A stretch of DNA of 64,000 bases from Bacillota bacterium. Its GTDB lineage: Bacteria > Bacillota > Clostridia > Tissierellales > Sedimentibacteraceae. The DNA lies in the NCBI GenBank assembly GCA_023386345.1, contig JAEWJT010000016.1:62001-126000 (forward strand), read 5' to 3'. Below the pieces are notes generated by a model, which had not been told where the DNA came from, made no database searches, and saw only the letters and a program-made list of their open reading frames with translations. This document shows positions 36,301-44,911 of the stretch, piece after piece. Made by a program: the position numbers and the translations under genes. Position 1 is the first letter of the stretch, and each line of letters begins with the position of its first letter.

Positions 36301-36886
36301 TTTGCTTGATGATAATACAACCACAAATTGCAGTGAAATATTTGAGGCTCATGAGCATATATCTGAGGTAACAGAAGAATCAAAGCTAAAGGATGGAGAT
36401 AATGTTGTTGTCGGAGGAATAATTATTAAAAAACAAAGAAAAATAACTAAGAATGATAAGACAATGGCATTTTTAACTCTCGAGGATTTATACGGAAGCA
36501 TTGAGGTAATAGTTTTTCCTAAAATATACAGCAAATATCTGCAATACCTAGATGAGGATAATATAGTTTTGATTTATGGATTTTTAAACATGGCAGAAGA
36601 AGAAACACCTAAGGTAATATGCAATAAAATAGTACCGCTTTCTGAAATGAAAGCAAAATCAAAATTATATTTGCAAGTAGAGAGCAAGGAGCATTACAAG
36701 GCTGTAAAAAATGATATATTTAGGTATCTTGAAAATGCAAGCGGGAAAAGTGAAGTTATACTTTATAGCAAATTGGAAAAGTCAAAAATGATTATTCCAA
36801 ATGATTTTGGGGTAAATATAGAAAATAAAAATATAATTAACGAACTCATAACATTGCTTGGTAAAGAAAATGTTATAATTAAATAG
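33395..36886 (+). CDS. dnaE: DNA polymerase III alpha subunit DnaE
   Basis: A 1163-residue replicative polymerase subunit. N-terminal PHP domain (FTHLHVHTEYSLLDGAARI, ITDHGVMYG), polymerase palm with the metal-binding MPDIDIDFCYERR near residue 395 and LLKMDFLGLRTL near 545, the finger region (GPMGQIPVYVKN, RRAMGKKK), helix-hairpin-helix region (LNKRQIESLIKCGAFDSLG near 865) and a C-terminal OB fold (VVVGGIIIKKQRKITKNDKTMAFLTLED). Full length for DnaE1-type enzymes. RBS AAGAGGAG. It is followed by pfkA and pyk, a common clostridial order. Confidence 0.97.
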   Translation: MDNKNFTHLHVHTEYSLLDGAARIKELVKRTKELGMESIAITDHGVMYGVVEFYKQAKNEGIKPILGFEAYISERTMYDKDSQKDKGQYHLVLLAENNEGLKNIMKICSAGFVDGFYYKPRVDYELLRKHSKGIIALSACIAGEVQNFILNNDYEKAKEKALLYENIFGKNNFFLEMQDHNMNEQKIINKGLLMLSKELDIPLVATNDVHYINKEDARFHDVLLCVQMQKTIDEDRMKFPSDEFYLKSYEEMSELFPMEAIENTLKISERCNVELDFNTVHLPEFNVPKNYSKSSYFRELCQTGLSERYDIITKEIQDRLDYEISIIEQMGYIDYFLIVWDFIKYAKDNKIMVGPGRGSGAGSIVAYSLKITGVDPIKYNLFFERFLNPERISMPDIDIDFCYERREEVIDYVTKKYGDQRVAQIITFGTMAARAAIRDVGRALNVPYSEVDSIAKRIPMTIGMSLSKALEIDKDLKEIAENNYRVKELIEISLKLEGLPRHSSTHAAGVLISKEEVTEYVPLSRNKDIITTQFNMVELEELGLLKMDFLGLRTLTVIQDSVNLIKKNHNVDIDFDKCSYDDKNVYEMFSHADTLGIFQFESSGMRSFLKEFKPKKFMDIAAANALYRPGPMGQIPVYVKNSQNPEQVKYLHPLLEESLGETYGCMVYQEQVMQAVRDIAGFSMGRSDLLRRAMGKKKMKIMLAEREHFIHGKLDDSGNVEIKGAIRNGVSEKTANDIYDLMIEFANYAFPKAHSVAYAMLAYQTAYLKYYYPVEYMVSLITSIMGSSNSVALYIRECKRLGVKILPPDINESEDKFTVSDGKIRFGLKAIKNVGTNVIAEISRVREEKGKFKSFTDFCQKLDGLALNKRQIESLIKCGAFDSLGYKRKQLLQGYEDIVDGALYQKRRSVEGQLSMFEGEIAKEIDKENILNTENIPDNGEFTSKQILSMEKEMSGIYLSGHPLSEYEALLDDNTTTNCSEIFEAHEHISEVTEESKLKDGDNVVVGGIIIKKQRKITKNDKTMAFLTLEDLYGSIEVIVFPKIYSKYLQYLDEDNIVLIYGFLNMAEEETPKVICNKIVPLSEMKAKSKLYLQVESKEHYKAVKNDIFRYLENASGKSEVILYSKLEKSKMIIPNDFGVNIENKNIINELITLLGKENVIIK

Positions 36887-37001
36887 AAGTCAAACATGGA
36901 GGCATTTTGATTGTACGTTCATATGTCTTCGTTAAATAATTTAAAGAAAAATTGCTGATTATACAATAATAAAATAATAAAAGAAAGGAAAATTATATAA
37001 T

Positions 37002-37961
37002 ATGAGAACAATTGGAGTTTTGACAAGTGGTGGAGATTCGCCGGGAATGAATGCTGCTATAAGGGCTGTCGCAAGATATGGATTGTACAGTGGAGTTAAG
37101 GTTATAGGAATAAAAAATGGATATAAGGGACTAATAGATAATGATACTATTGAAATGAGCCTAGCATCAGTAGCAGATATAATTCATCGTGGAGGAACAA
37201 TACTTGGGAGTGCAAGGTGTTTAGAATTCGCAGATGAAGTGGGATTTAATAAAGCTTTAAAAAATATAAAGTATTTAGCAATAGATGGAATTGTAGCAAT
37301 TGGTGGAGACGGTACATTTAAAGGTGCTAGAAAGCTTTCAGAGGCCGGAGTTCCTACTATGGCTATACCGGGAACTATAGATAATGATTTAGCTTATACT
37401 CAGTACACATTAGGCTTTTTCACTGCTCTTGAAACAGTTTTGGATGCAGTAAGTAAAATAAGAGACACATCATCTTCACATGGCAACACAAATGTAATAG
37501 AGGTTATGGGAAGAAATTGCGGAGATATTGCTTTGTATTCAGGACTTGCCGGAGGAGCTGAATTAGTGGTGCTTCCAGAGATAAATTTAACTATAGATGA
37601 AATATGTGATAAAATAATGCAGGGAAGAATTAGAGGAAAAAGACATAGTATAATAATGCTTGCCGAAGGAGCAGGAGATGCTAAAAGCTTAAGTGCTGAG
37701 ATTGCAGAAAGAACAGGCATTAGCACAAAATATTCTGTACTTGGCTACACGCAAAGAGGAGGAACGCCTTCGTCTTATGACAGACTGATAGGAAGCAAGA
37801 TGGGTGCAAGAGCTGTTGAACTGCTTATAGGCGGTAAAGTATCAAGAGCAATTGGTGTAAATGATACAGGAGTTTTTGATGTAGATTTAACAGAAGCACT
37901 TAATACAGAAAAAGTATTTGATTATGAATCATATGAGTTGACAAAGATATTGTCGATATAA
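37002..37961 (+). CDS. pfkA: ATP-dependent 6-phosphofructokinase
   Basis: A 319-residue glycolytic enzyme phosphorylating fructose 6-phosphate. It shows VLTSGGDSPGMNAAIRAVARYG, GGTILGSAR, VAIGGDGTFKGA, the active-site PGTIDNDLAYTQYTLGF, EVMGRNCGDIALYSGLAGGAE and TQRGGTPSSYDRLIGSKMGA. The GGDGT sequence, with Gly rather than Asp, indicates an ATP-dependent rather than PPi-dependent enzyme. RBS AAAGGAAA. Likely operon with pyk, 42 bases downstream. Confidence 0.97.
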   Translation: MRTIGVLTSGGDSPGMNAAIRAVARYGLYSGVKVIGIKNGYKGLIDNDTIEMSLASVADIIHRGGTILGSARCLEFADEVGFNKALKNIKYLAIDGIVAIGGDGTFKGARKLSEAGVPTMAIPGTIDNDLAYTQYTLGFFTALETVLDAVSKIRDTSSSHGNTNVIEVMGRNCGDIALYSGLAGGAELVVLPEINLTIDEICDKIMQGRIRGKRHSIIMLAEGAGDAKSLSAEIAERTGISTKYSVLGYTQRGGTPSSYDRLIGSKMGARAVELLIGGKVSRAIGVNDTGVFDVDLTEALNTEKVFDYESYELTKILSI

Positions 37962-38003
37962 AGATTAAATAAATTTTGACATATATAACGGGAGGTATAA
38001 AAA

Positions 38004-39761
38004 TTGAGAAAAACTAAAATAGTTTGTACGATAGGACCTACTTCTGAAAAAGAGGAGGTGCTTAAAGAATTAATAACAGCAGGCTTAAATGTAGCAAGAC
38101 TTAACTTTTCTCATGGCTCGCATGAAGAACATGAGATAAGAATTAATACAATTAAAAAAGTCAGACAGGAACTTAATAAACCTATTGCTATAATGCTTGA
38201 TACAAAAGGACCTGAGATTAGAACGAAAAACTTTGAAAATGGCGAAGTAAATCTCCAAGCAGGACAGGAATTTACTATAACTACAAGAGATATAATAGGA
38301 AATGAAAAAATTTGCAGCGTTACGTACGAAAATTTTGCAATAGATTTAAACGTTGGTGATACTATTCTCATCGATGATGGTCTTATTGAGATGATTGTTA
38401 AAGAAAAAATAGATGATACAGATTTAGTGTGTGAAGTAAAAAACAGCGGATTAATAAAAAATAAAAAGGGCGTAAATGTCCCAGGGGTTAAAATACAGCT
38501 TCCTGCTTTAACACAAAAGGACATAGATGACATAAATTTTGGTATAAATCAAGGAGTAGACTTTATAGCAGCATCATTTATAAGAAAGGCAAGTGATGTT
38601 TTAGCTATAAGACGTGTGCTTGAGGAGAATAATGCCGGACATATTTCTATAATCTCTAAGATTGAAAATAGAGAGGGTGTAGATAATATTGATGAAATAA
38701 TAAGTGCTTCTGACGCAATCATGGTAGCTAGGGGAGACCTCGGTGTAGAAATAAATCTTGAAGAAGTCCCTTTAGTACAAAGAGAGCTTATATCAAAATG
38801 CAATATGGCAGGCAAGCCTGTTATAACTGCGACACAAATGCTTGATTCGATGATGAGAAACCCTCGTCCAACAAGAGCTGAGGTATCAGATGTTGCAACT
38901 GCTATATTTGAAGGCTCAGATGCTATAATGCTTTCAGGTGAAACTGCTTCCGGAAGTTACCCTGTAGAGGCTGTTGAAACTATGAGCAAAATAGCAACGA
39001 TGATAGAGGATTCACTGGATTATAGAAAAATACTGAGTAATAGATATGATGGTTCAAATTATACCATAACAGACTCTATAGGCTATGCTACATGTAGAAC
39101 ATGTATTGACTTACAGGCAGAAGCGATAATATCTTCAACCTTATCCGGATATACGGCGGCATCAATATCAAAATTCAGACCTAAATCACCGATTATAGCA
39201 ACAACTCAATCAGAAAGAGTTATGAGAAAGCTAGCGCTATATTGGGGAGTATATCCTATTAAAACAGACAAACCACTTAGTACGGATGATATTTTGGAGA
39301 TATCTGTAAATAGGGCTTTAGAAGAAAAATTAATAAAAAATGGAGATTTGGTTATCATAACAGCAGGAGTTCCCGTTGGTATATCAGGTGCTACAAACCT
39401 TATGAAAATCCATGTCGTAAGCGACCTTTTATTTAAAAAAACAGGCTATGGTAAAGAAACAGTTATCGGAAAGGCTGTAAAAGCTCGTAATGCAGAGGAG
39501 TTAGCTGGAAGGTTTAATGATGGTGATATCCTCGTTATGCCATCTACTGACAAAGATGTCGTTGAATACATGGAAAAAGCTTCTGCAATAATCGTAGAAG
39601 AAGGTGGACTTACATCACATGCCTTTATAGTAGCTATGGAGCTTAAAAAGGAAGTAGTTGTAGGAGCTACAGATTGTATGAAACTCATAGAGGATGGAGA
39701 AACACTGACTGTTAATGGCAAGCAAGGTGCAGTCTACAGAGGAGAAGCAAATATATTGTAA
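38004..39761 (+). CDS. pyk: Pyruvate kinase with C-terminal PEP-utiliser domain
   Basis: A 585-residue enzyme converting PEP and ADP to pyruvate and ATP. N-terminal TKIVCTIGPTSEKEEVLKELI, LNFSHGSHEEH, MLDTKGPEIRT, IISKIENREGVDNIDEII, MVARGDLGVEI and TATQMLDSMMRNPRPTRAEVSDVA. Residues about 475-585 are the extra swivelling domain typical of Bacillus and clostridial enzymes (EEGGLTSHAFIVAMELKKEVVVGA); the catalytic TSH stretch of that domain is present. The start codon is TTG 38004, nine bases after GGAGG (37991-37995). Confidence 0.97.
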   Translation: MRKTKIVCTIGPTSEKEEVLKELITAGLNVARLNFSHGSHEEHEIRINTIKKVRQELNKPIAIMLDTKGPEIRTKNFENGEVNLQAGQEFTITTRDIIGNEKICSVTYENFAIDLNVGDTILIDDGLIEMIVKEKIDDTDLVCEVKNSGLIKNKKGVNVPGVKIQLPALTQKDIDDINFGINQGVDFIAASFIRKASDVLAIRRVLEENNAGHISIISKIENREGVDNIDEIISASDAIMVARGDLGVEINLEEVPLVQRELISKCNMAGKPVITATQMLDSMMRNPRPTRAEVSDVATAIFEGSDAIMLSGETASGSYPVEAVETMSKIATMIEDSLDYRKILSNRYDGSNYTITDSIGYATCRTCIDLQAEAIISSTLSGYTAASISKFRPKSPIIATTQSERVMRKLALYWGVYPIKTDKPLSTDDILEISVNRALEEKLIKNGDLVIITAGVPVGISGATNLMKIHVVSDLLFKKTGYGKETVIGKAVKARNAEELAGRFNDGDILVMPSTDKDVVEYMEKASAIIVEEGGLTSHAFIVAMELKKEVVVGATDCMKLIEDGETLTVNGKQGAVYRGEANIL

Positions 39762-39780
39762 TATACTAAGATACATAGGG

Positions 39781-39853
39781 GACGAAACAAATATAGCTCA
39801 TAAGGAATGATCTAACAATCATTTTAAGAGTTATGTTTGAATCGTCTTTTTTT
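39781..39853 (+). terminator. Intrinsic terminator after pyk
   Basis: A long imperfect stem (GACGA.. with ..TCGTC, plus an inner AATGAT/ATCATT hairpin) that ends at 39846 and is followed by seven T. Confidence 0.7.
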
Positions 39854-39906
39854 ATTAACAATATTTTCAATATTATTAAAAAACACTATAAAAAGAGGGT
39901 TAAACA

Positions 39907-40998
39907 GTGACAAATAAATTCGCATACAATTTAAAAATAGCAATGCCATTTATAATAATTGTATTTTTTATGCTTATATTCATATTTAGTCCAAGTAAAA
40001 TAAGCTTTGTATTCTCTGCCTTAAAGCCTGTGATTACATCATTTGTCATAGCGTATCTATTGGATTCTTTAGTTAAAACAATTATGAAAAGATTTAAAAT
40101 GAGGAGAGCACCAGCAATTTTTTTAACATGTATATCCTTGTTATGTGCAATTCTTATTATTTTTGCTATATTTATTCCAATTCTTATAGAAAATGCAGAG
40201 TCTGTTATCGAATTTGTCACAAGCTATAATATGGATATAGGCTCAATTGTGACAAATATAGCAAAAAAAATTGATGATCATAATGTATATAGGATAGCTG
40301 ATCAGATAACAAAACTTAGTGCGGGAATCAAGGAACGAATAAATAATTTTTTAAATTTAATAGCATTTTCTTTAATGAATTCAGCAAAGGATATTGTGAC
40401 TAGGATTTTCTCTATTTTAGCGAATTTTATTCTAACTATATATATGCTGATAGAAAAGGATGATTTGATTAAAAGATTTAAAAGACTTATATTAGCTCTA
40501 TTTGATGAAAGAAAAGCAAATACCATTCTTGATGTATCGACAAGCGCCAATAAAATTTTCAAAAGCTATTTGGTAGGTAAGCTTTTGGATTCACTCATAG
40601 TTGGTATAATCACTACAATTGCATTTTTAATATTTAAAATTCCTTATGCAGCTCTTATGGGGAGTATAATTGGTTTGTTTAATATTATTCCGTTTTTTGG
40701 ACCTATAATTGGCTCAGTTCCTGTTATTATTGTTTCGTTTTTTGTAAGTCCTATAAAAGCACTGATAGCATTTGCCATAACAACTGTGATAGGGCAGATT
40801 GATGGAAATTTTATTGAACCTAGGATTGTTAGTAACAATGTAGGAGTAACACCGTTTTGGGCAATAAGTGGAGTTATAATTGGTGGTTCAGCGTTTGGAG
40901 TTGTGGGTATGATTTTGGGAGTACCTGTATTAGTTCTTTTAAAAACCTTAACTGAAGAATTTGTTGCAAAAAAACTAAGAGAAAAAGATATGTTATAA
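39907..40998 (+). CDS. AI-2E family (PerM-type) membrane protein
   Basis: A 363-residue integral membrane protein with about seven to eight hydrophobic segments, including two near the N-terminus (IAMPFIIIVFFMLIFIF; VITSFVIAYLLDSLV), one near 80 and several after 150. Family features are FKSYLVGKLLDSLIVGIIT, LMGSIIGLFNIIPFFGPIIGSVPVIIV and NFIEPRIVSNNVGVTPFWAISGVIIGG. Relatives export small molecules or act as Na+/H+ antiporters; the substrate is not predictable. GTG start. Its 3' end overlaps the convergent zinc-ribbon gene by six bases. Confidence 0.9.
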   Translation: MTNKFAYNLKIAMPFIIIVFFMLIFIFSPSKISFVFSALKPVITSFVIAYLLDSLVKTIMKRFKMRRAPAIFLTCISLLCAILIIFAIFIPILIENAESVIEFVTSYNMDIGSIVTNIAKKIDDHNVYRIADQITKLSAGIKERINNFLNLIAFSLMNSAKDIVTRIFSILANFILTIYMLIEKDDLIKRFKRLILALFDERKANTILDVSTSANKIFKSYLVGKLLDSLIVGIITTIAFLIFKIPYAALMGSIIGLFNIIPFFGPIIGSVPVIIVSFFVSPIKALIAFAITTVIGQIDGNFIEPRIVSNNVGVTPFWAISGVIIGGSAFGVVGMILGVPVLVLLKTLTEEFVAKKLREKDML

Positions 40999-41226
40999 AG
41001 TATTTACCTTTTTTACCCAAAAATCTTTTTCTGAAATATTGCAAATCGGACACTTTTTAATACCTAATTTTTTATCTTTTTTGAAAACCACTTTATTTGA
41101 ACAATATGGACACCATAATTGTTTCTTTGATAATATTATATCCTTAGGTATGTTTTCATCGGGATTATCATTAAATTTTATTAATCTAAATAAGTTCATT
41201 TGTTCACTTATGTCCATGTCTGTCAT
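40993..41226 (-). CDS. Small zinc-ribbon protein
   Basis: A 77-residue protein with two Cys-x2-Cys knuckles (WCPYCSNKVVF and IKKCPICNISEKDF), a typical zinc ribbon. No further family is recognisable. ATG 41226 has AAAGGA upstream. It lies 15 bases after the HD-GYP gene on the same strand, so the two probably share a transcript. Confidence 0.75.
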   Translation of the reverse strand: MTDMDISEQMNLFRLIKFNDNPDENIPKDIILSKKQLWCPYCSNKVVFKKDKKLGIKKCPICNISEKDFWVKKVNTL

Positions 41227-41241
41227 CTGTCCTTTCGTTTT

Positions 41242-42312
41242 CTATAAAGATTCTATAATTACTATATTGTATAGATTAGGATCCTCATATAAATTGTAAT
41301 AAATATCCTTTTTATCAATTATTTTAAGCTCCGGTCTAAGTGGGTTCTCAGGAAAAAGCCTTGTTACTATGCCTATTTTTCCATTGCTTAATCTTACATA
41401 ATCATTAATTGGATAAGGAGCTATCTTCTTTAAAAATGCGTGAACTACAGTTGGGTCAAAAAAACTTCCATTTGCTGCCATTATATATTCTATTGTTTCT
41501 GAAGCTTTGTTAGGCTCTCTATAAGGTCTTTTTGAGGTTAAAGCATCATAAACATCAGCAACTGCAATTATTCTTCCAAAAAGAGGTATTTCTTTTCCCT
41601 TAGCTCCAAATGGATATCCAGTTCCGTCATATTTTTCGTGATGTGAGATAATTCCATTGTATATACGTTCATTTATTAATTCGTTTTTTGCCACGCATTT
41701 GCCGCCGCGTAAAGGGTGAGATTTAATAATTTCATATTCTTCTTCTGTCAATTTATCCGGCTTGGTTATTAAATCACGTGCTATTTTAGTTTTTCCAATA
41801 TCGTGCAGCAAGGCACATAAACTCAAATCAAACAAAGCCTTATCGTTTAATCCTAATGATAATCCTATAGCGGTCGATAAAACGGACACACTCAATGAAT
41901 GATGATAAGTATATTCATCATACATCTTTAAATCTAGGATATTCACCATGTATTCTTTATTAACTAAAATGCTGTCAACTATTTTAGTAGATATTTCATT
42001 TATTCCTCGTAATGCAGAGCTTTCTAATTTCCCCTCATTTTTATCTAAGTCTGAAAATAATTTTTCAAGCTCTGTTATTGCCTCGATTTTCAGTTCGTCA
42101 TCTAATATTCGTGCTGGAGTTTTATTAAACTCATCTTTATTGTATATGTACAATCCAACACTGCCTAACTCCTTTAATCGTTCAATATTACTTCTTGTAA
42201 GTTTTGAACCTTCTTTTAACAAATCAATCTTATTGGGCGTATAATCATAAATTTTTACGTCTTTAGCTAAAATCATTCCTTCACGAACTTCATTTATTAG
42301 TATAAAATTCAT
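41242..42312 (-). CDS. HD-GYP domain cyclic-di-GMP phosphodiesterase
   Basis: A 356-residue cytoplasmic protein. The N-terminus (about 1-120) matches the start of other clostridial HD-GYP proteins (INEVREGMILAKDVKIYD). The HD-GYP domain (about 130-300) has LSLCALLHDIGKTKI, HPLRGGKCV, ISHHEKYDGTGYPFGAKGKEIPLFGRIIAVADVYDALTSKRPYR with the His, Asp and GYP residues for metal binding and c-di-GMP cleavage. There is no sensor or receiver domain. Turnover of c-di-GMP would link it to the motile-sessile switch, an inference. Confidence 0.92.
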   Translation of the reverse strand: MNFILINEVREGMILAKDVKIYDYTPNKIDLLKEGSKLTRSNIERLKELGSVGLYIYNKDEFNKTPARILDDELKIEAITELEKLFSDLDKNEGKLESSALRGINEISTKIVDSILVNKEYMVNILDLKMYDEYTYHHSLSVSVLSTAIGLSLGLNDKALFDLSLCALLHDIGKTKIARDLITKPDKLTEEEYEIIKSHPLRGGKCVAKNELINERIYNGIISHHEKYDGTGYPFGAKGKEIPLFGRIIAVADVYDALTSKRPYREPNKASETIEYIMAANGSFFDPTVVHAFLKKIAPYPINDYVRLSNGKIGIVTRLFPENPLRPELKIIDKKDIYYNLYEDPNLYNIVIIESL

Positions 42313-42474
42313 ATAAACTCACATTCCTTTTAGTATTTAATAAAGTATATAATAAATATATATCATTTCCTTCAAGATGTCAATAATTATCAAAATTTGT
42401 AATACCTTTGAAGAATAAACTTGCAGTCTTGAATTTTCAATATAATTCTCACTAAAAAATATTTTATTTTATCC

Positions 42475-42503
42475 TTGATTTTTGTTTATAATAGTATTAT
42501 ACT
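42475..42503 (+). promoter_or_regulatory. Sigma-A promoter of htpG
   Basis: TTGATT (42475-42480), 17 bases, TATACT (42498-42503), just upstream of the CIRCE operator so that HrcA binding would cover the start of transcription. Confidence 0.75.
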
Positions 42504-42510
42504 AGTAATA

Positions 42511-42537
42511 TTAGCACTCAACAAAATAGAGTGCTAA
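42511..42537 (+). promoter_or_regulatory. CIRCE operator (HrcA binding site)
   Basis: TTAGCACTC (42511-42519), nine bases, GAGTGCTAA (42529-42537): an exact match to the CIRCE consensus. It lies 8 bases after the -10 box and 69 bases before htpG. Confidence 0.96.
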
Positions 42538-42606
42538 CAAAATAAGATTGTTTTGTTAGACCAAATACAAAAGAAATAATTAATATTAGAGAGAAGGTAG
42601 GTTTAT

Positions 42607-44487
42607 ATGGAAAAAAGAGAATTTAGAGCAGAATCTAAGAGAATTTTAGATTTAATGATTAATTCTATCTACACGCACAATGAAATTTTTCTTAGAGAGC
42701 TTATATCAAATGCAAGCGATGCGAGTGACAAGCTATATTACAACGCATTGAAAAATGGCAACACAGGACTTGATAGAAATTCACTTGCTATAGATATAAA
42801 GCTTAACAAGGATGATAGAACGCTCACTATCAGAGATAAAGGCTGTGGTATGAGTCTGGATGAGTTAGAAAATAATCTTGGAACTATAGCTCGTAGTGGG
42901 TCATTAGATTTTAAACGTGAGAATGAGAAAAAAGAAGATATTGAAATAATTGGTCAGTTTGGAGTTGGATTTTACTCTGCATTTATGGTTGCTAAAAATG
43001 TTAAGGTTGTTTCTAAGGCTTTTGGAAGTGACAAGGCATATTGCTGGGAATCACAGGGTGCTGACGGTTATACAATAGCTGAATGTGAAAAGGATGATAA
43101 CGGAACAGAAATAACTTTATTTTTGAAAGACAATACAGAGGACGAAAATTACGACGAATATTTAGAAGAATACAAGATAAAATCAATTATTAAAAAATAT
43201 TCAGACTATATACGCTATCCTATTAAAATGGATGTTGAGAGAAGCAGAAAAGTAGAAGGCAAAGAAGAAGAGTACGAAACATACATAGAAAATGAGACAC
43301 TAAACAGCATGGTCCCTATATGGAGAAAAAGCAGCAGCCAGTTGACAGATGAGGATTACAACAATTTCTACATGGATAAATTTTATGATTATGAAAAACC
43401 TTTAAAAGTTATTCACAGCAGTGTTGAAGGTAATGCTACTTATAATATGATGCTTTTCATACCATCTAAAGCTCCATATAATTATTATACAAAGGAATAT
43501 GAAAAAGGCTTACAACTATATTCAAATGGTGTCTTAATAATGGAGAAATGTTCTGATTTGCTTCCTGATTATTTTAGCTTTGTCAGAGGTTTGGTAGATT
43601 CACAGGATTTATCTCTTAATATATCAAGAGAGATGCTGCAGCATGATAGACAGTTAAAAATTATTTCCACTAATTTGGAAAAGAAAATTAAATCTGAATT
43701 ACTTTCAATGTTAAAAAATGATAGAGAAAATTATGAAAAATTCTTTAAGAATTTTGGATTGCAAATTAAATTTGGGCTTTACAATAATTTTGGAATGAAT
43801 AAAGAAGCTTTGCAGGATTTAGTTTTGTTCCATTCATCAAGTCAAAATAAGCTTGTAAGTCTTGAAGAATATGTATCTCGCATGAAAGAGGAGCAAAAGT
43901 ATATCTATTATGCAAGTGGAGAGAGCATAGCTAAGATAGAGCAGCTTCCTCAAATAGAGCTGTTAAAAGATAAGGATTATGAGGTATTGTTCTTGACAGA
44001 TGATGTAGATGAATTTGCTATCAAAATACTTATGAAATACAATGAAAAAGAGTTCAAATCAATATCAGAGGGTGATTTAGGGCTTGAAACAGAGGAAGAG
44101 AAAAAGGAAAATGCTAAGAAGTCAGAGGACAATAAAGAATTGTTTACTCTGATGAGGGATTCTTTAAAAGATAAGGTTAAGGAAGTAAGATTATCTACAA
44201 GATTAAAGAGTCATCCAGTATGCTTGTCTACAGAGGGTGGAATATCCATAGAAATGGAAAAGGTATTAAATCAAATGCCAAATGACCAAGGCGTTAAAGC
44301 TCAAAAGGTACTTGAAATTAACGCAAATCACCCAATATTCAACAAGTTGGTAAGCATGATGGATACAGATAAAGAAAAATTGAATAATTACACACAAATT
44401 CTGTATACTCAAGCATTGCTAATAGAGGGATTATCGATAGAAGACCCAGTTGCATTCTCTAATGCTGTTTGTGAATTGATGGTGTAG
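42607..44487 (+). CDS. htpG: Chaperone HtpG (Hsp90)
   Basis: A 626-residue ATP-dependent chaperone. The N-terminal GHKL ATPase shows FLRELISNASDASDKLYY, IRDKGCGMSLDEL, LGTIARSGS and IGQFGVGFYSAFMVA; the middle domain shows VRGLVDSQDLSLNISREMLQHDRQLK; the C-terminal dimer domain ends without the eukaryotic MEEVD, as expected. Full length. RBS GAGAAGGTAGG. A perfect CIRCE element puts it under HrcA control. Confidence 0.97.
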   Translation: MEKREFRAESKRILDLMINSIYTHNEIFLRELISNASDASDKLYYNALKNGNTGLDRNSLAIDIKLNKDDRTLTIRDKGCGMSLDELENNLGTIARSGSLDFKRENEKKEDIEIIGQFGVGFYSAFMVAKNVKVVSKAFGSDKAYCWESQGADGYTIAECEKDDNGTEITLFLKDNTEDENYDEYLEEYKIKSIIKKYSDYIRYPIKMDVERSRKVEGKEEEYETYIENETLNSMVPIWRKSSSQLTDEDYNNFYMDKFYDYEKPLKVIHSSVEGNATYNMMLFIPSKAPYNYYTKEYEKGLQLYSNGVLIMEKCSDLLPDYFSFVRGLVDSQDLSLNISREMLQHDRQLKIISTNLEKKIKSELLSMLKNDRENYEKFFKNFGLQIKFGLYNNFGMNKEALQDLVLFHSSSQNKLVSLEEYVSRMKEEQKYIYYASGESIAKIEQLPQIELLKDKDYEVLFLTDDVDEFAIKILMKYNEKEFKSISEGDLGLETEEEKKENAKKSEDNKELFTLMRDSLKDKVKEVRLSTRLKSHPVCLSTEGGISIEMEKVLNQMPNDQGVKAQKVLEINANHPIFNKLVSMMDTDKEKLNNYTQILYTQALLIEGLSIEDPVAFSNAVCELMV

Positions 44488-44509
44488 ATATTAAAATTGA
44501 ATATAAATG

Positions 44510-44545
44510 AAAAAGAGTTTAGTGTATAAAACTAAGCTCTTTTTA
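44510..44545 (+). terminator. Intrinsic terminator of htpG
   Basis: AAAAAGAGTTTAGT pairs with ACTAAGCTCTTTTT (one G-U-like mismatch position) across a 7-base loop; the right arm supplies the T run. Confidence 0.8.
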
Positions 44546-44710
44546 AATAGTTTACAAGATTATACAGATGTTTTTTAACAAATTACATTGCTTTTTTAAA
44601 AGTAACACTATATAATAAATAAGTCAATATTAAAAAGTTTGATATAATGCTTATATTTTTAACTTTATTGCAAATAATAAAACTAATTAAAATTTATGAG
44701 AGGTATTATT

Positions 44711-44911
44711 ATGAGCAATAACAGAAAGAAAGTTTTTACAGAGAATGATTTCATGAAGATGGAGATAGCTAAGGAAATTGGCTTGATTGATAAGATTGAA
44801 GAAATAGGCTGGGGCGGTTTGACTGCTAAGGAAAGCGGTAGAATTGGCGGGATTATGACTGCTAAAAAAAGAAAGGGTAAAAGAATTGATGATGAGGCAA
44901 AACTTTTATAA
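44711..44911 (+). CDS. SspF-like alpha/beta-type small acid-soluble spore protein
   Basis: A 66-residue DNA-binding spore protein. MKMEIAKEIGLIDKIEEIGW, then GGLTAKESGRIGGIMTAKKRKG: the EIA-x-E-G stretch and the SGRIGG-x-MT stretch match the two conserved blocks of alpha/beta SASPs, and the GWG after an IDKI segment points to the SspF subgroup. ATG 44711 has AGAGGT upstream; the frame from 44696 would overlap it. It shows that the organism forms endospores. It overlaps the next gene by about 20 bases. Confidence 0.85.
   Translation: MSNNRKKVFTENDFMKMEIAKEIGLIDKIEEIGWGGLTAKESGRIGGIMTAKKRKGKRIDDEAKLL

Noticed and set aside
36901..36946. Ten-codon ORF after dnaE with a GGAGG site and TTG start
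   Set aside because: It is too short to distinguish from chance and has no further support.
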